Source: Cydia pomonella (taxonomy: Eukaryota > Arthropoda > Insecta > Lepidoptera > Tortricidae). From it: a stretch of 64,000 bases of DNA. The notes under the pieces were generated by a model, which ran no database searches, was not told the DNA's origin, and worked only from the letters and a program-made list of their open reading frames with translations. Positions 44,137 through 55,335 of the stretch are shown here, in pieces. Made by a program: the position numbers and the translations under genes. The stretch is taken from positions 6,510,001-6,574,000 of the forward strand of contig NC_084716.1 in assembly GCF_033807575.1 (NCBI RefSeq), in the 5' to 3' direction. The stretch's first letter is position 1. The number at the start of each line of letters is the position of its first letter.

Positions 44137-45149
44137 AACACATAAGGTAATTAATTACTTGTGAATAGGTATATAATAATGTGTAAGCACCTTTTTCCAA
44201 TTTATGGAATCGCGCTTGGAACTCATTAATAGCACGTTTAATTGGTTAAAAAATTAACCTATAGCAAATTGAAAGTGGCAATTTCGGCCCTATGCAGTAA
44301 CTTTCTATTACTGGATACTTCTAAAACTTCGTTCACTCCACCTAAAGTCTATCCATGCGCCCGTCCGCGTGACTTGATGTTATAGTTTTAGTAACTGTCA
44401 AAGAAAGTGCGAAATTAGGAAATCACGTTCCTACAATTTACCGAAGTTTTGTTAATTAACAGAAGTTTCGAACTAGCGGCTTCTGGGAATAACAAAAAAC
44501 GGGAAAATATCAGCTGGATTCGCAACGTGGGTTGCATTGCATAATTAGTGTAAGGCCCACTGAAAATACGATCCCACTGCTTTGGATCGTTAAGAAAGTC
44601 CAGTAGGTGGATCGAAGATGTTTGCAGTATTCACGGGAGTCCTGCAGAGTTAACAGTATTTGTTCGTTTATATTAAGGAGTGGTTCAGAAAAAAAGTAGC
44701 AGCACTGTATATGGATTATTCATTTTATTTAGTGATAATTTTGAAGTAGCGTTTTTTTGTAGTAACCCGTACATACTATTGTATACAATTAAATACAATC
44801 GTATTTAAAATAAAAGGGCGAATGGAAGTTTTTATATTACACACATTTTGTCTCCTAAGACTTTTTGAACAGCGTCTTCTTAGAGAATTTATGAGGTGTT
44901 TCTCATAAACATAGTTTTTTTCTTTAAGTTTGATAAGCTACTTAATACATTATTAAATTGTGTTATGTTCTATATTGCACTTTTTTATTTGAATTTACTT
45001 TGAGGTAGTTACATGGAATTCCATTTTTGTGTATTTGCGATTTTTACAGAAGTTTGTCTCCCATAGAAAAACCTCTGTCAGAGGTTAGATTGGAGAGACT
45101 TCCTGACTACCGAAGATGAACTCCCGTTTATTGGTATAATTTACTCGTA
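44137..45149. other. No gene recognised
   Basis: A+T-rich spacer with no supported frame. Confidence 0.3.
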
Positions 45150-45724
45150 AGATGATTTTGATTTTTTTTGAAAGGAGGGCGCTGGCGGTTCGCTGCAACA
45201 TGTTGGCCCGCAGGTTTGCACGATCTAGCATTGAAGTAAAGATTACTCTCTTTAAAGCCTTCTGCCAAACTTTATACACGTGCAACCTGTGGGTTAATTA
45301 CACGCAGCGAGCCTTTAACGCCCTCCGTGTACAATATAACAATGCGTTCAGGGTGTTGTTGGGGCTCCCGCGCTACTGCAGCGCCTCAGCAATGTTTGCG
45401 TACGCGCACACGGAGGGGTTTGGCGCGGTGATTCGTAAACGTATCGCATCACTCATGCGCAGGGTGCGCGGGAGCCACAACACCATCCTGAGGGTCATAA
45501 GCGAGAAAACGGACTGCCCCATTCTGGGACACTGGGTTCGAACGCATGCGCAAGTGCCGGGTGTTCCAGGGGGGGGCAGATACTTAAACTAAATTATTAT
45601 TATTGTTATTTATTACTTTTATTTGGCATGTACAATACTAACATAGCTTAAGTGTTATGTAATTATTATTAATACTCACTATGGATTCTGTCTGAAATAA
45701 ACGAATTTTATTATTATTATTATT
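45150..45724 (+). pseudogene. 5'-truncated LINE, C-terminal ORF2 part
   Basis: 146-codon frame (coding sense from about 45170) reading RCNMLARRFARSSIEVKITLF, CQTLYTCNLWVNYTQ, NNAFRVLLGLPRYCSASAMF and RVRGSHNTILRVI, ending at 45592. The LF..FCQ.LY...LW......L...YNN..R.LLGLPR pattern is the C-terminal region of a non-LTR retrotransposon Pol. It is intact up to the truncation point. A 3' UTR of about 110 bp ends in a (TTA)n tail at 45706-45724 after aaataaacgaa. 5' truncation and the tail are normal for target-primed insertion. Confidence 0.8.
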
Positions 45725-46189
45725 TTTTTTTCGTTTCGTTTACTATAAGACACCTCGGGTAAAACGGACGTACCTTCATAAATATTCGTCTAATACACAC
45801 GCTCACTTGAGTATTTGATTAAAGCAGAACACCAACTACAAATATAACTTCAACTCCAGCAAAAATTTCAAACATTTGCACGGTAAAATGTCAAAATTGA
45901 GAAGTATATTCGTCAGAAGAGGTCAAGTCAGAACTTAAGTGTTCTATATTAATCATTATCAATTATATTGTGCGTCATGAAAATACGTGTAACATACATT
46001 CCCAAATACGAGTAAATATAAGGAAATCGAGAATTATATCATAAAACTTGAACCCTCTGTTCATAAAATGTTTTAATTGTTATAACTTATAATATATAAC
46101 AATTAAAAATAATCCTCTATTGAAGAACCCAAGACATCGTTTTACTGCTTAGTCGATAACGAACAGATGTAACGATGCCATTAGATCTT
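45725..46189. other. No gene recognised
   Basis: A+T-rich spacer. Confidence 0.3.
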
Positions 46190-46350
46190 GTGCCCAATAT
46201 TATCGGCGCCCACCACCACCTCCGCTGGCTTAATCGGGCGTCCTAGTTATCGTTGAAGCGGACTTGTGCGATCTCCGAGCCGATAACTGGCGGGAGCTTG
46301 CGCAGGATCGACACAACTGGAGTTTAGGAGCACCCCACACTAGCGTCTTT
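46190..46350 (+). pseudogene. Short RTE-like LINE C-terminus remnant
   Basis: Reading around 46250-46330 gives VEADLCDLRADNWRELAQDR, a stretch like the extreme C-terminus of RTE-group ORF2 (AQDR..W). It runs straight into the partial MITE at 46352. Too short for a firm family call. Confidence 0.4.
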
Positions 46351-46351
46351 T

Positions 46352-46430
46352 GAGCGTCGGTGTCTAGTCAGCGCTATGGAAAATGACGTGCCCGCGCAGT
46401 TGCGCCAACGTTGCGTCGAGCAGCGGCCAT
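46352..46430. mobile_element. Right-truncated copy of the 101-bp MITE
   Basis: gagcgtcggtgtctagtcag at the left end, then agcgctatggaaaatg and ccaacgttgcgtcgagcag, as at 26666-26749. The right inverted repeat is absent; the copy stops at gcggccat. Confidence 0.8.
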
Positions 46431-47884
46431 TATTACTATAATAACATGGTCAACGCCGAGCATCATCTTTTATATCCCCCCGTCTTGCGGCTAGACTTTA
46501 TAAGTACTTTTATTTTAGCTGCAGTCTTCGTTGCTACTCAATTTATACATCTTATAAAGCATAAAATCCTATGAATAACGTAATAGTTTTTTTTTTCATA
46601 ATACAATATAAAAAAGGAATCGCACGACACGCTATATTTCGAAGTACTTCATCAATTTTAGAAATAAATTTAATTTCCTGACGTACATTGAACGTTAGAA
46701 GTCGAAGCGAAATATTAAAATAATTTATGTTACATGAAATGTTCGCATTTGCAAGGCAAGTGGATTATGAAGGCGTTGACTGAAAGGCGAAATCAAAATG
46801 GAAGATATCGCCTTTGTACAATATTAGAAAATCCTTCTATTGATGAGGAGAGTTTCGGAGGTTCGTTAGGACGGACGGTGTTAAACTTGAACAAGTTCAA
46901 TTAGTTAGGAGCATCAGCGCCGTTTAGCTTCCTAGTTAGGTACATATTTAAACTCAATCAACTCACTTACAAAGTACAGTTGGTGACAGCCAAGGTTGAA
47001 GCTGACTGTACAATAATTTGTACACACATATGCCCACACCCTGGGTCCTAGCCAAGATGACAATCGTTGATAGAAAACGCCAATCGAAACTTAAATAATA
47101 TATGGAAATAGCCACGTGACTTTTCGTGGTATCTGTCATCCCGGTATATATATTTTTTTTCGTTTGTCGATGTACGATTGCTGTCTCTGCCTGTGTCAAT
47201 GACACGGGCAAGGACAGCATTCGCGCGGTGTACCCCTTATATTTCATTAAAGTATTACTCTATATGTTAGCTTCGGCTCCGCACACGCCTCTCAAAGATA
47301 CGTGATGGGAAAGACATAATAATAACCACTACCTGTGGCTCCGCCAGGAACATACCATACTCAGACCTATATAGGTCCTACCCCAACAAAAAAGCATTTT
47401 ATAGCCGGTCGATTACCCAATCAACACTATCGGCATTTCACACAAATCATTTACAGACAAGCAAGGCAATCACACTCAATATCGAAACGTCACTCTCATA
47501 AACCGTCCTTTGTCGCAGCCTGACATCGATGAATGATGGTGATTACAAGCTCTTTGTGCACTTAAATGGTTTTAACTGCCCTCGAGACGTGAAACTCGTC
47601 CCACGCTAGTTTTAATTGTAAGTATGAGAAGAGAATTGATTCAACCAATTTTCAAAGTGGTGTTCGACAGTGCTGTGATCGTTAGGGGTTAGTTAGCACT
47701 AAGACTAAGCATCTACCTTACATATGGTTAAAGCATGTCATATAATAATTGATTATCTAGTTGTCGCTTGGGTAAATAAACTAATTTGGAAAATATGTTT
47801 GAGATATTCAGGTGACAACTTAGGGGTCATTTATTAATTAAACATGGATGGAGCAATAAAGCATGTTTACTTCCTTTTATACTA
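46431..47884. other. No gene recognised
   Basis: Spacer; small frames (46963-47247 minus, 47335-47523 plus) lack domains. Confidence 0.3.
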
Positions 47885-48588
47885 GCGGCGGATAGAGACC
47901 GGCCATTCATCATTCAAAAAAAAGTTGTTCGGCTCATATGCGGTGTTCCTCCGGATGAGCCGGCCAAACAACTTTTTATCGATCTAAAAATATTGACAGT
48001 GCCTTCTCTCTATGTATTCGAGGTAGGTAGGTATGTGAGAGGAAGCCCGCATGAGTTCCCGACTGCAAAGAGTCATTCTGCAAGGAGGAAACCAGGGCTG
48101 GCTATCCCCGCGCATAGACTTCAGAAAACCGGTAAGTCTCTTAGTGTAATGGGTGCTAACATTTATAATAAAATACCTGAGTCAATCAAAACCGTTTCGA
48201 CAGATTGTGCCTTTGTTCACAAGCTCAAAATGTATTGCACAAACATGGCCTACTACTCGGTAAATGAGTTCCTGGAGGATTAATATGTCCAAGTGCACAT
48301 ATCGAACATCTGCGTTAATGGAATTGTAACTACTTATTATTATTTTTATTTTATTTTATTTTTTAATTATAAGTCGTTTCTATGATGGTAATTTGAATTA
48401 ATATTTTTTGTTATTGTTTTTAATTTCTTTATATAATTTGTTGACATTATTAATTTATAGTTAAGTGCATTTAAATGATTTATTGACATGTTTATCTAAT
48501 TTTTATTATCATTTTGTTATTAATTATTATAATGTAACTGACAGTGTATGATTAATACCAATAAAAATTCTATTCTATTCTATTCTAC
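47885..48588 (+). pseudogene. 5'-truncated LINE (CR1/Jockey-like) with (TCTAT)n tail
   Basis: Open frame from about 47905 to 48283: QKKVVRLICGVPP, AKQLF, LKILTVPSLYVFEV, HSARRKPGLAIPAHRLQKTG, then GANIYNKIPESIK and a C-terminus VNEFLED. This is the classical C-terminal signature of Jockey/CR1-type Pol proteins (QK..VR.I.G......LF..LKILT.P.LY..E). The frame is undisturbed, so this copy is younger than the one at 30933. The 3' UTR is A+T-rich and ends in (tctat)n at about 48567-48588. Confidence 0.85.
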
Positions 48589-48760
48589 ATTGAAAAAAGA
48601 AAAGCTAACTTTGAGTCGATTGTACGTCACTGCTATTCAAACATGATAGAATTAAGTATGTATGTAAATCATTAGCTACAGCATTTATTATATCCTACAA
48701 GTATAATATTACCATTTAGATTAATTACTCGGGATTAAACGCTATTTCATATTCGAATTG

Positions 48761-49115
48761 CAGTTAGCAGTGACCAACAAATGGACAGAAATGGACAACT
48801 TGTTACATATCCTGTTGAAAATACAGACGGTTTTGGAAAAAACCATAAACCGGGCACAAGTTGTGTTACAAAGAGCTGAGAAGTCTGGAGTTGAACTTAA
48901 AGAGCTCATGGTATATAAATATGAATTGACGGACGCAGCAGTTAACCTCAAAAGTTAGACGCTACTCGTCACTGAGAAGGCTCTAGCCAATTCAATAACC
49001 ATTTTAACAGAATTTACTAAATTAGAATTAAAAGCTCAACAATTGTGACTGTGTTTAGTAAAAGGGATAGTGGATGAGGACTCTAGTTTCTGAGATATGA
49101 GCATTAAATAAAATT
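48761..49115 (+). other. Possible orphan exon, unknown protein
   Basis: An acceptor-like ...attgcag precedes a 66-codon frame reading WTEMDNLLHILLKIQTVLEK, VVLQRAEKSGVELKELMVYK and AAVNLKS to a stop at 48958. After one indel, a second stretch (TEKALANSITILTEFTKLEL) ends at about 49047. A polyadenylation-type attaaataaaa lies at about 49104. It is helical and amphipathic and looks like real protein, but I do not recognise it. It could be a host exon, a pseudogene piece or a retroelement passenger. Confidence 0.3.
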
Positions 49116-50227
49116 GATCGAAAATAATATATGTTGGGTTTTCGTTGCAAACCTTTTATCAAGAGACTAAATAACAGTGTGTAAACTGTTAAACACTTAA
49201 AAATATAATATTTTGGCATAATACATATGAGATCACAAAGTTCAGTTCATAGGGTACCACTTTGAGGAAAAATTTAACAACTGGATATTTAATTTGTCGC
49301 GACCGGGGGCGCAAAAAATCATCAGAAATTGTAAAAAATCGAACAAGTACGAGTCGGCTTAATATTTGTATCGCTTAGGCAAAAATCCCTAAGGATATTC
49401 AAGCGTATCTTTTATTTATATCAGGCGTATCAGGCAGGCGCATAATGTTGCTAATGCCAATGAATACCTCTTGATTAAAGCTTTAAGCTAGTATAAATTA
49501 GATGTATGTATGCACTTTACAAGGTCTTGGCAGTTTTGGCAAAGTGACTTAAGCTCAGCTGCGCTGATTAATCACAGAGAATTGTCTCGTACAATACTTC
49601 AACACGACATTTGAGAACTGAAGTATTCTTGAGTGTTCATTCATCATGTAAATCCTGTTTAGGTGTGTCAGGGACGGCTGTATCTGTAGAGAAATTTGAT
49701 ATTTCAAAAACGGCGAAAGCCGCAAAATGTTGAAATGTTGCATACATAAATAATGCGATATTGGATATAAATAAACTCGACTCTTTAGATGAGTCATGTG
49801 TGCGCGTGCCAGTGCAAAGAGGAAGTTTATTCCTTAATTAACGTTCCAGTAGAATGAAAAAATTATTGTATTTCGAACCAATCGAACAGTAATTTTGTGT
49901 AGGCATTACTTATTCGTATTAAAATTACGATCACAGTTGATTCAGATCTGCTGATGAAGATTGAAGAGATAAACAGTCCTCAAGAAAACCTCCCCAAAAT
50001 AATATCTCTGTGACTAAACTTATCAGTTTGTTTTTTTTTTACAGATAAATGTGTCACCTTTACAAGCAGCTAAGAAGCAACTTTCTGTAGATGAATTTCT
50101 TAAAAAAGAAAAAAAGAGGCACAAACTTTCCTAATTCCAAAAAAAAAACTCATAGGAGAAATGGTTGCGTGAAGCGCATCTTTATTGAATATATCTAAGC
50201 ATATAAGAAAAAGATGCATATAATATA
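49116..50227. other. Spacer; one acceptor-like site
   Basis: tttgttttttttttacag ending at about 50043 is followed by a short frame (SPLQAAKKQLSVDEFLKKEK) ending near 50133. It may belong with the fragment at 48761, but cannot be proved. Otherwise nothing. Confidence 0.25.
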
Positions 50228-50730
50228 TTGGAACGGTTATGGGAGTGTGTGACCGGTGTAGTGACGGATGCTGCGCGCGACCAACGTGCGCTAGCGCACA
50301 TTGCACTTAATAGTCTGCATCCATCTCTATATCAATACATCACCAGGTGCACTAGTCCCATTCAAACATGGGAGAAACTTAAAACCATTTTTGAAAACAA
50401 AGGACTTTATCGTCGAATTGTTTTGCTACGTGAACTACACAAGGCCAGCTACGCCGATCACGCCGGTATGAACGCGTATATCGATCATGTTTTGAAGTTA
50501 GTACAACAACTGGCTAATATAGGAAAAACTACAGAAGATGTGAAGTGGCAGAATTGCTTTTAAGCGGGCTACCGCAAGAGTTTAATTCACTTGTTTCATA
50601 TATGTCTACAGCCTGCCTAACATCAACTATATCAAGCGAGTTTGTACGAGCCAGGCTGATGCAGGAAGAGTCCAGGAAGCGGATACGAACAGTCCCCAAG
50701 AGGAGGATTTTCACCACGTCAACCCAGTAA
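50228..50730 (+). pseudogene. Copia-type Gag fragment, frameshifted
   Basis: Ty1/copia Gag (UBN2-type): ALAHIALNSLHPSLYQYI, TWEKLKTIFENKGLYRRI, LLRELHKASY, YIDHVLKLVQQLANIGKT. The frame then breaks at about 50545, after which the next frame gives LLLSGLPQEFNSLVSYM and SEFVRARLMQEESRKR to 50730. No zinc knuckle, protease, integrase or RT follows and no LTRs are seen; only the Gag core survives. It directly precedes a BEL fragment of a different class. Confidence 0.85.
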
Positions 50731-50926
50731 CAACGAGAACCGCCCAAACGACAACCAGCGACGAGGCAACGGAGCTCCGAGCCGCTTTCACTCTTCATTT
50801 TCACTCCGAAGTTCCTCCAGCCAAAGTTTGCAGGACATCGATTCCACGCGGATGCTGTGCCGGTCCACCGAGACCTTTCCAATAATCTTCCATTTAATTT
50901 TGTAGAAGGAATGGTTTCAGACACTC

Positions 50927-52440
50927 ATGCAAGAAATAGCACCAAAATATAATTTAAGGGGGCGCAACTTTTTAAGTTATTATATTTGTAATATAACCTT
51001 TATCAAAAGGTTGCTGACACCGTCTAAGATTCCTAATATAGATATCCCTTACTTTAGTGGTAAGGATTTCACTAAATTCAAACCTTTTATGGACCTATTT
51101 TGTGCGGTATTTGATAAAAACCCAACACTGTCTGATGTACAAAAACTATTCTACTTAAGAAAATATGTAACCGATGATGCCTTAGGCATCATAGTTAACT
51201 TGCCAATTGTTAATGAGTGATTTGCTGAAAAAAACGCTTTGACAATAAACCACGCCTAATCAGCAACCATATTGCTGTGATTTTAGATGTACCTTCCATG
51301 CAAAAAGGGACTGCTGCTAATATTAGGACTTTAATTTCCCAAATACAGCAGCAATTGCATGCACTTAAAAAACTTGCAGCAGCCCGTGAAGGACTGGGAT
51401 ATGCTATTAATATCTCTTTTAACTAGAAAGTTGGATCCATATACCAACCGCGCATATCATTTAGACCGTGTGGACCCTGATCAAATGCCAATTATGGCTG
51501 AATTACAAACAAAATAGTAATACCTAAGTTTTAAATGTAGTCACTAGCAGCTATAACAGTCCTTGTGCATATTGTACCAAACAGCAGCATCCGCTATATG
51601 GATGCGCAAAATTTCAATTGGCACCTGTGAAAGATAGGCTAGAATTTGTAAAATCAAACAATTTGTGCAATGTGTGCCTGAAACAACATAAAAATAATTG
51701 TAAATTTAATTTTTAGTGCAAAGTTTGTAAAGAGGGGCACAATACTACAAGCACAGCTGAACCAATGGTCAGTTGCCAATCAAATATTAAAAAATGTAAA
51801 AATATCTTGTTACCTTCTATAAAGGTTAAGATTTATGACACAAATGATCATGAGCATATTGTAAAGGGACTCCTCGATTGCTGCTCCCAAGCATCCTTTA
51901 TTACAAAGAAGTTAGCTGACAAATTGAACTTACAATCTAAAACTGAAAATGATGAAAATGGCATTGCTAAGCAAACCAATAAAATGCAACAATATTTTGA
52001 TGTAAAAGTTTATTCATGCATACATAATGTAAATTGCGAAGTGAAATGCTATTTAGTTGACAATATACCTGAACACTTGCCAGAGCATCCTGTAGATATT
52101 TCAAAGATAAAAATCCCAGATGTCAGTTTCAATGAGCCCTCGGAGATAGACATACTTTTAAGTGCAGATGTATACTTTAGTGGGCTACTAGATGGCATGA
52201 TACAGTTGGAAAATGAACCAACATTGCAAAACACTGTATTTGGGTATGTTGTGGGAGGTAAAGTGAATTGCTTAAAATCTTCATGCCGCGTTTCAAATGC
52301 CAATTTGGTATCAAATTTTGTTGCCTGTGGAAATAGAAATGATGACCAATTAGAAAATATTATGGAACAATTTTGGCTCTCAGAGAAAATTCCTGGCGAA
52401 CCTGCAATAAATATTGATAAAAATAAGCAATCTAGTGAGT
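50927..52440 (+). pseudogene. Second BEL/Pao element: Gag-knuckle-protease fragment
   Basis: DUF1759-type Gag: IPYFSGKDFTKFKPFMDLF and LSDVQKLFYLRKYVTDDAL (50927-51220), continuing through stops with VILDVPSMQKGTAANIRTL and RKLDPYTNRAYHLDRVDPDQ. CCHC region at about 51565-51750 (CAYC...., CNVCLKQHKNNC, CKVCKEGHN) with one stop. A DUF1758-type protease frame (51765-52556) has LLDCCSQASFITKKLADKL where LLD(S/D)GS is normal, so the active-site Gly is lost. The start of RT follows (LENIMEQFWLSEKIP near 52370). It is diverged from and unrelated in detail to the young BEL at 9702. No LTRs found; RT onward is absent. Confidence 0.85.
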
Positions 52441-52659
52441 TTATAAAAGCCTCTTGTAGACATCACTTTTTTTATCGTGTCTCTGATAATATGTCTTTCA
52501 ACTCGAAGTTCTCGTTGAGTAGCTTTTTAATTATGTTCTCCACGTTTAACAGTTGATTTTTTTAGTTGTCTTATTTTTTTTCCTGAGGTCCTCCACCACA
52601 ACACAACAGCATTGAATGGCATAGATTGTACAATTCATAAAATAGCTTAGCTATACGAC

Positions 52660-53700
52660 GATGTTTAGTGTCCCAAGAAAATATAAAAGAGATCAAACAA
52701 AAATGTTGGAAAAAAGCAACTCATTGTAATCATTCCACAATTGCGCAAAAGAAGCTTCAAAACATTCAAGTTAGACTCAATGAACGATATCTCAAAGTAT
52801 TCCAAGATTGCGTAACTAGTTGGAACAGTACTTTTTATATGTTCGAGAGATTTCTGAAGGTAAAAGACGCATTAAGTCTTTATATTACCGACAGTGAAAT
52901 GAATATAAAATAATCGAATGCTGCGTCCAGTTGCTAAAACCTTTTGAGGAAGCGACACGAGAGTTAAGCAGCTCTGAGACCCTCATATCATCTGTGAGTC
53001 CAATCACTCAAATCTTTATTAATAAGCATTAATAAACTGGATGACTATTTTACTAGATCACAGGAATCTGATCCTATTAGGATTGCAGTCACAACTTTAG
53101 AAAACAGAAATGGCTTTGAATTTAGCGGTTTTGAAAGATAATAATTTATTTTCTGAAGCCACTTATTAAGACCCACGCTACAAACACAAATTCATCAAAC
53201 CTTTTACTGAAAAAAATGCCCTCATGGTCATGACAGTACATGCTCTCCAGACTACAGTCAATCTAAAAGGATGAAAATGGGAGTTTCTACGGGTTTGGTG
53301 CAGTCAATTGACTATTCTTCACCACACCCTGGCCCTTCTGGCACCGCTAGGAAATTCGGCTTAAAAAGTGATTTGCAAGCAATGCTAGATTCGTCAAGTG
53401 AAGATGACGACCCTATCCAAAGATCTGACAGCCCCGGAGCAGATCTTAAAAAGGAGTTAACATGATATCGCAGCAATAAAAGAACAAATGTAGGCAATAT
53501 GTAGCGGACAATCCTCTTATCTGGTGGGAAGATAATAAAGAGTTTACGTTGTTATCTGGTATAGCACGAAGATATTTATCACCTCCACCAGCCAGTGTTC
53601 CCAGTGAGCCATTTTAATGTTGCAGGCTTAACTTATGACCCATTGAGAAATAATCTAGATCAAGAAAAGACAGCCAAGTTATTGTTCATTAAATTTATGT
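52660..53700 (+). pseudogene. hAT (ZBED-like) transposase fragment
   Basis: C-terminal half of a hAT transposase, broken by stops and frameshifts. LKVFQDCVTSWNSTFYMFER (about 52795-52850), then KVKDALSLYI, PRYKHKFIKPF (about 53170-53205), an acidic SSSEDDDPI segment, and finally the dimerisation region read across frames: WWEDN (about 53523), LLSGIARRYLSPPPASVPSE, and LTYDPLRNNLDQEKTAKLLF. This order, V-T-x-W-N-S-T then C-terminal W-W and P-x-x-S-x-P-x-E, is typical of hAT dimerisation domains. Not functional. Confidence 0.8.
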
Positions 53701-53749
53701 TCCTTACTAAAATTGTAATATTTGAGGTTTTTTTTATGTGCCTAATCTT

Positions 53750-53830
53750 ACATCCGCATTTTTAATATCCACATCCTTATCCGCGGATGTCAAAAAATCA
53801 GCATCCGCAACACATCTCATTCACAGCTCA
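53750..53830 (+). repeat. Probable hAT terminal region
   Basis: Iterated 'cat(c)ccgc / atccgcggatg' motifs (about 53752-53808) just after the hAT transposase C-terminus, as seen in subterminal regions of this superfamily. No matching left end was identified. Confidence 0.45.
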
Positions 53831-54113
53831 TGAAGCGTTCCAGGTGTACCAAGTGTAAATCATAAAACAAAAGGCCATCTGCAGTTCATCGTCGGGTGCA
53901 ACAGAACATCTATCTTAAGGTCTGAGTATCAAGAATACATGACAAATGTAGTAAAATTAGATAAAGTTGTCAAAAAGTATGTTGCTAATAGACAATATTT
54001 AACATGTACTAAATGGAATCAGGAGTTACTTTGCGGAAATCCATACAAATTAAAACAAAAATATTAGAGAACGTGCTAGTCAATCAGTGCTAACCCGTTA
54101 TACTTCCGTATTT
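53831..54113. other. No gene recognised
   Basis: Spacer; no supported frame. Confidence 0.3.
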
Positions 54114-54320
54114 TTAAAATGCAATTAATGTTCCACCCTCCCACCGCAAAAAAAAACAAACCACCATACGCAAATAAATATAACAAACCACCACCTCGAC
54201 ACGTGTTTCGCCTCTCTGCGAGGCATCCTCAGGAGATGTTGACGGTATGACGTCTGACAACCGAAATTCAGTGAATTCAGTTGTCGTCAAAAACAAAACC
54301 ACGGCCATGATAGGCATTGT
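54114..54320 (-). mobile_element. Penelope-like element terminal fragment (inferred)
   Basis: Minus-strand fragment recognised mainly through the hammerhead-ribozyme fold within it and the 'ggatgcctcgcagagaggcg' text. Hammerhead ribozymes are known in terminal repeats of Penelope-like retroelements. No GIY-YIG or RT coding is seen here. Confidence 0.5.
54192..54238 (-). ncRNA. Hammerhead ribozyme (self-cleaving RNA motif)
   Basis: On the minus strand: stem I catctc (54238-54233) pairs with gaggtg (54197-54192), with one G-U. The core CTGAGGA (54232-54226) fits C-U-G-A-N-G-A. Stem II gcctc/gaggc has a 5-base loop gcaga. The core GAA (54209-54207) follows. A very short stem III, ac/gt with loop acgt, leads to the cleavage triplet GTC ending at 54198. 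All invariant core positions are present. The only deviation is one extra T (54225) between the core and stem II. A minimal stem III is characteristic of Penelope-type hammerheads. Predicted cleavage falls after 54198. Confidence 0.75.
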
Positions 54321-54984
54321 AGACTAGTACATTTCGATACTAGTGCGGAAAGTATGTCATTATTTGACGAAGAATGACATTTCCGCACGTGTATCGAACG
54401 ACGTTTTTATTACAGTTGCGAAAAAATAAGAAAAACAACAAGTACTTTTATATGCATGTTCTATAAGACAGGAACAATTGTAAATACTACTTATACTATT
54501 ATTACCTAAGTATCGTTATTTACGATTATTTGTGTATCGTATATTTAAATATTTATATTATTTAAATATTTAAATTGTATGAAAACAATATCGAATGTTG
54601 CCTTTGGAAACTTAAAACATTCTTGCGGTGAGAAAAAACGCCTCTGCTTTGACAGGCGTTTCGGCAGCTATTCCGTTCCATTCAGACAACTTATTAAGAA
54701 CGGTTTTTCAATATTCAATATTAAAAAATAAACGTGTTATAATGATGAAGAGATAAGTAATAAAATATGAAATATGCTTATATTTATTATTTTTTACATT
54801 AACAGTAGGTTTTTATGTTGATTACGACTTTTAAAGTAAACTAACATTAACACTCATCAATAAGTAGTCATGAATTGGAACAAGTGGAAAAGTAAAAAGC
54901 ATTAGTTCACGAAATCCAACTTTCCGCACACTAAACAGCTACGTAAAGTAGCACTTTTTGAGCAACTGTATTAAAAAATATATC
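54321..54984. other. No gene recognised
   Basis: A+T-rich spacer; 54655-54720 is GC-richer without frame. Confidence 0.3.
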
Positions 54985-55335
54985 ATGGCCTACATTGAGA
55001 GGATGGAACAATTATTTATAGTTAACGTATCAAGGACGAAAACGAAAAAAGTAGCATTGTCGATTACATTAAACGGGCCAGAATGTTACAGCGTGCTAAA
55101 AAAATTATGTCCTCTGAAATAACTAAAGATAAAAAGTACCAACAATTAATAAAGCGTATTTATTAATTGTTGGTACTTTTTAAGGAGCACTATGTTGAAA
55201 AGAAGAGCATTATTGCGTGGAGATTCGATTACTACCGGTGCCAACAAAAAGAACAACAAACTATCAACGATTTTGTGGTAAAAATAAAAACAGTAAGAGC
55301 GCTAATAGTAAATATGACTTTTAAAAATGGCCCTA
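54985..55335 (+). pseudogene. Ty3/gypsy Gag fragment with an internal inverted duplication
   Basis: Retrotrans_gag-type sequence in broken frames: YIERMEQLFIVN (about 54991), LNGPECYSVLKKLC (about 55070-55115), EITKDKKYQQLIK (about 55118-55155). After a hairpin it continues as KEHYVEKKSIIAWRFDYYRC and QQKEQQTINDFVVKIK (55183-55292). The capsid order is normal except that a 24-bp inverted copy sits between QLIK and the following leucine-rich segment. No zinc knuckle or Pol follows. Confidence 0.75.
55131..55183. repeat. Perfect 24-bp-arm hairpin
   Basis: Arms 55131-55154 and 55160-55183 are exact reverse complements (taaaaagtaccaacaatt... ) with a 5-base spacer gcgta. The left arm encodes part of the Gag motif, so the right arm is most easily read as a local inverted duplication. 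Confidence 0.95.

Noticed and set aside
48758..48958. Identification of the orphan exon as a dynactin or HIP1 piece
   Set aside because: Considered because of helical character, but no specific motif supports either.
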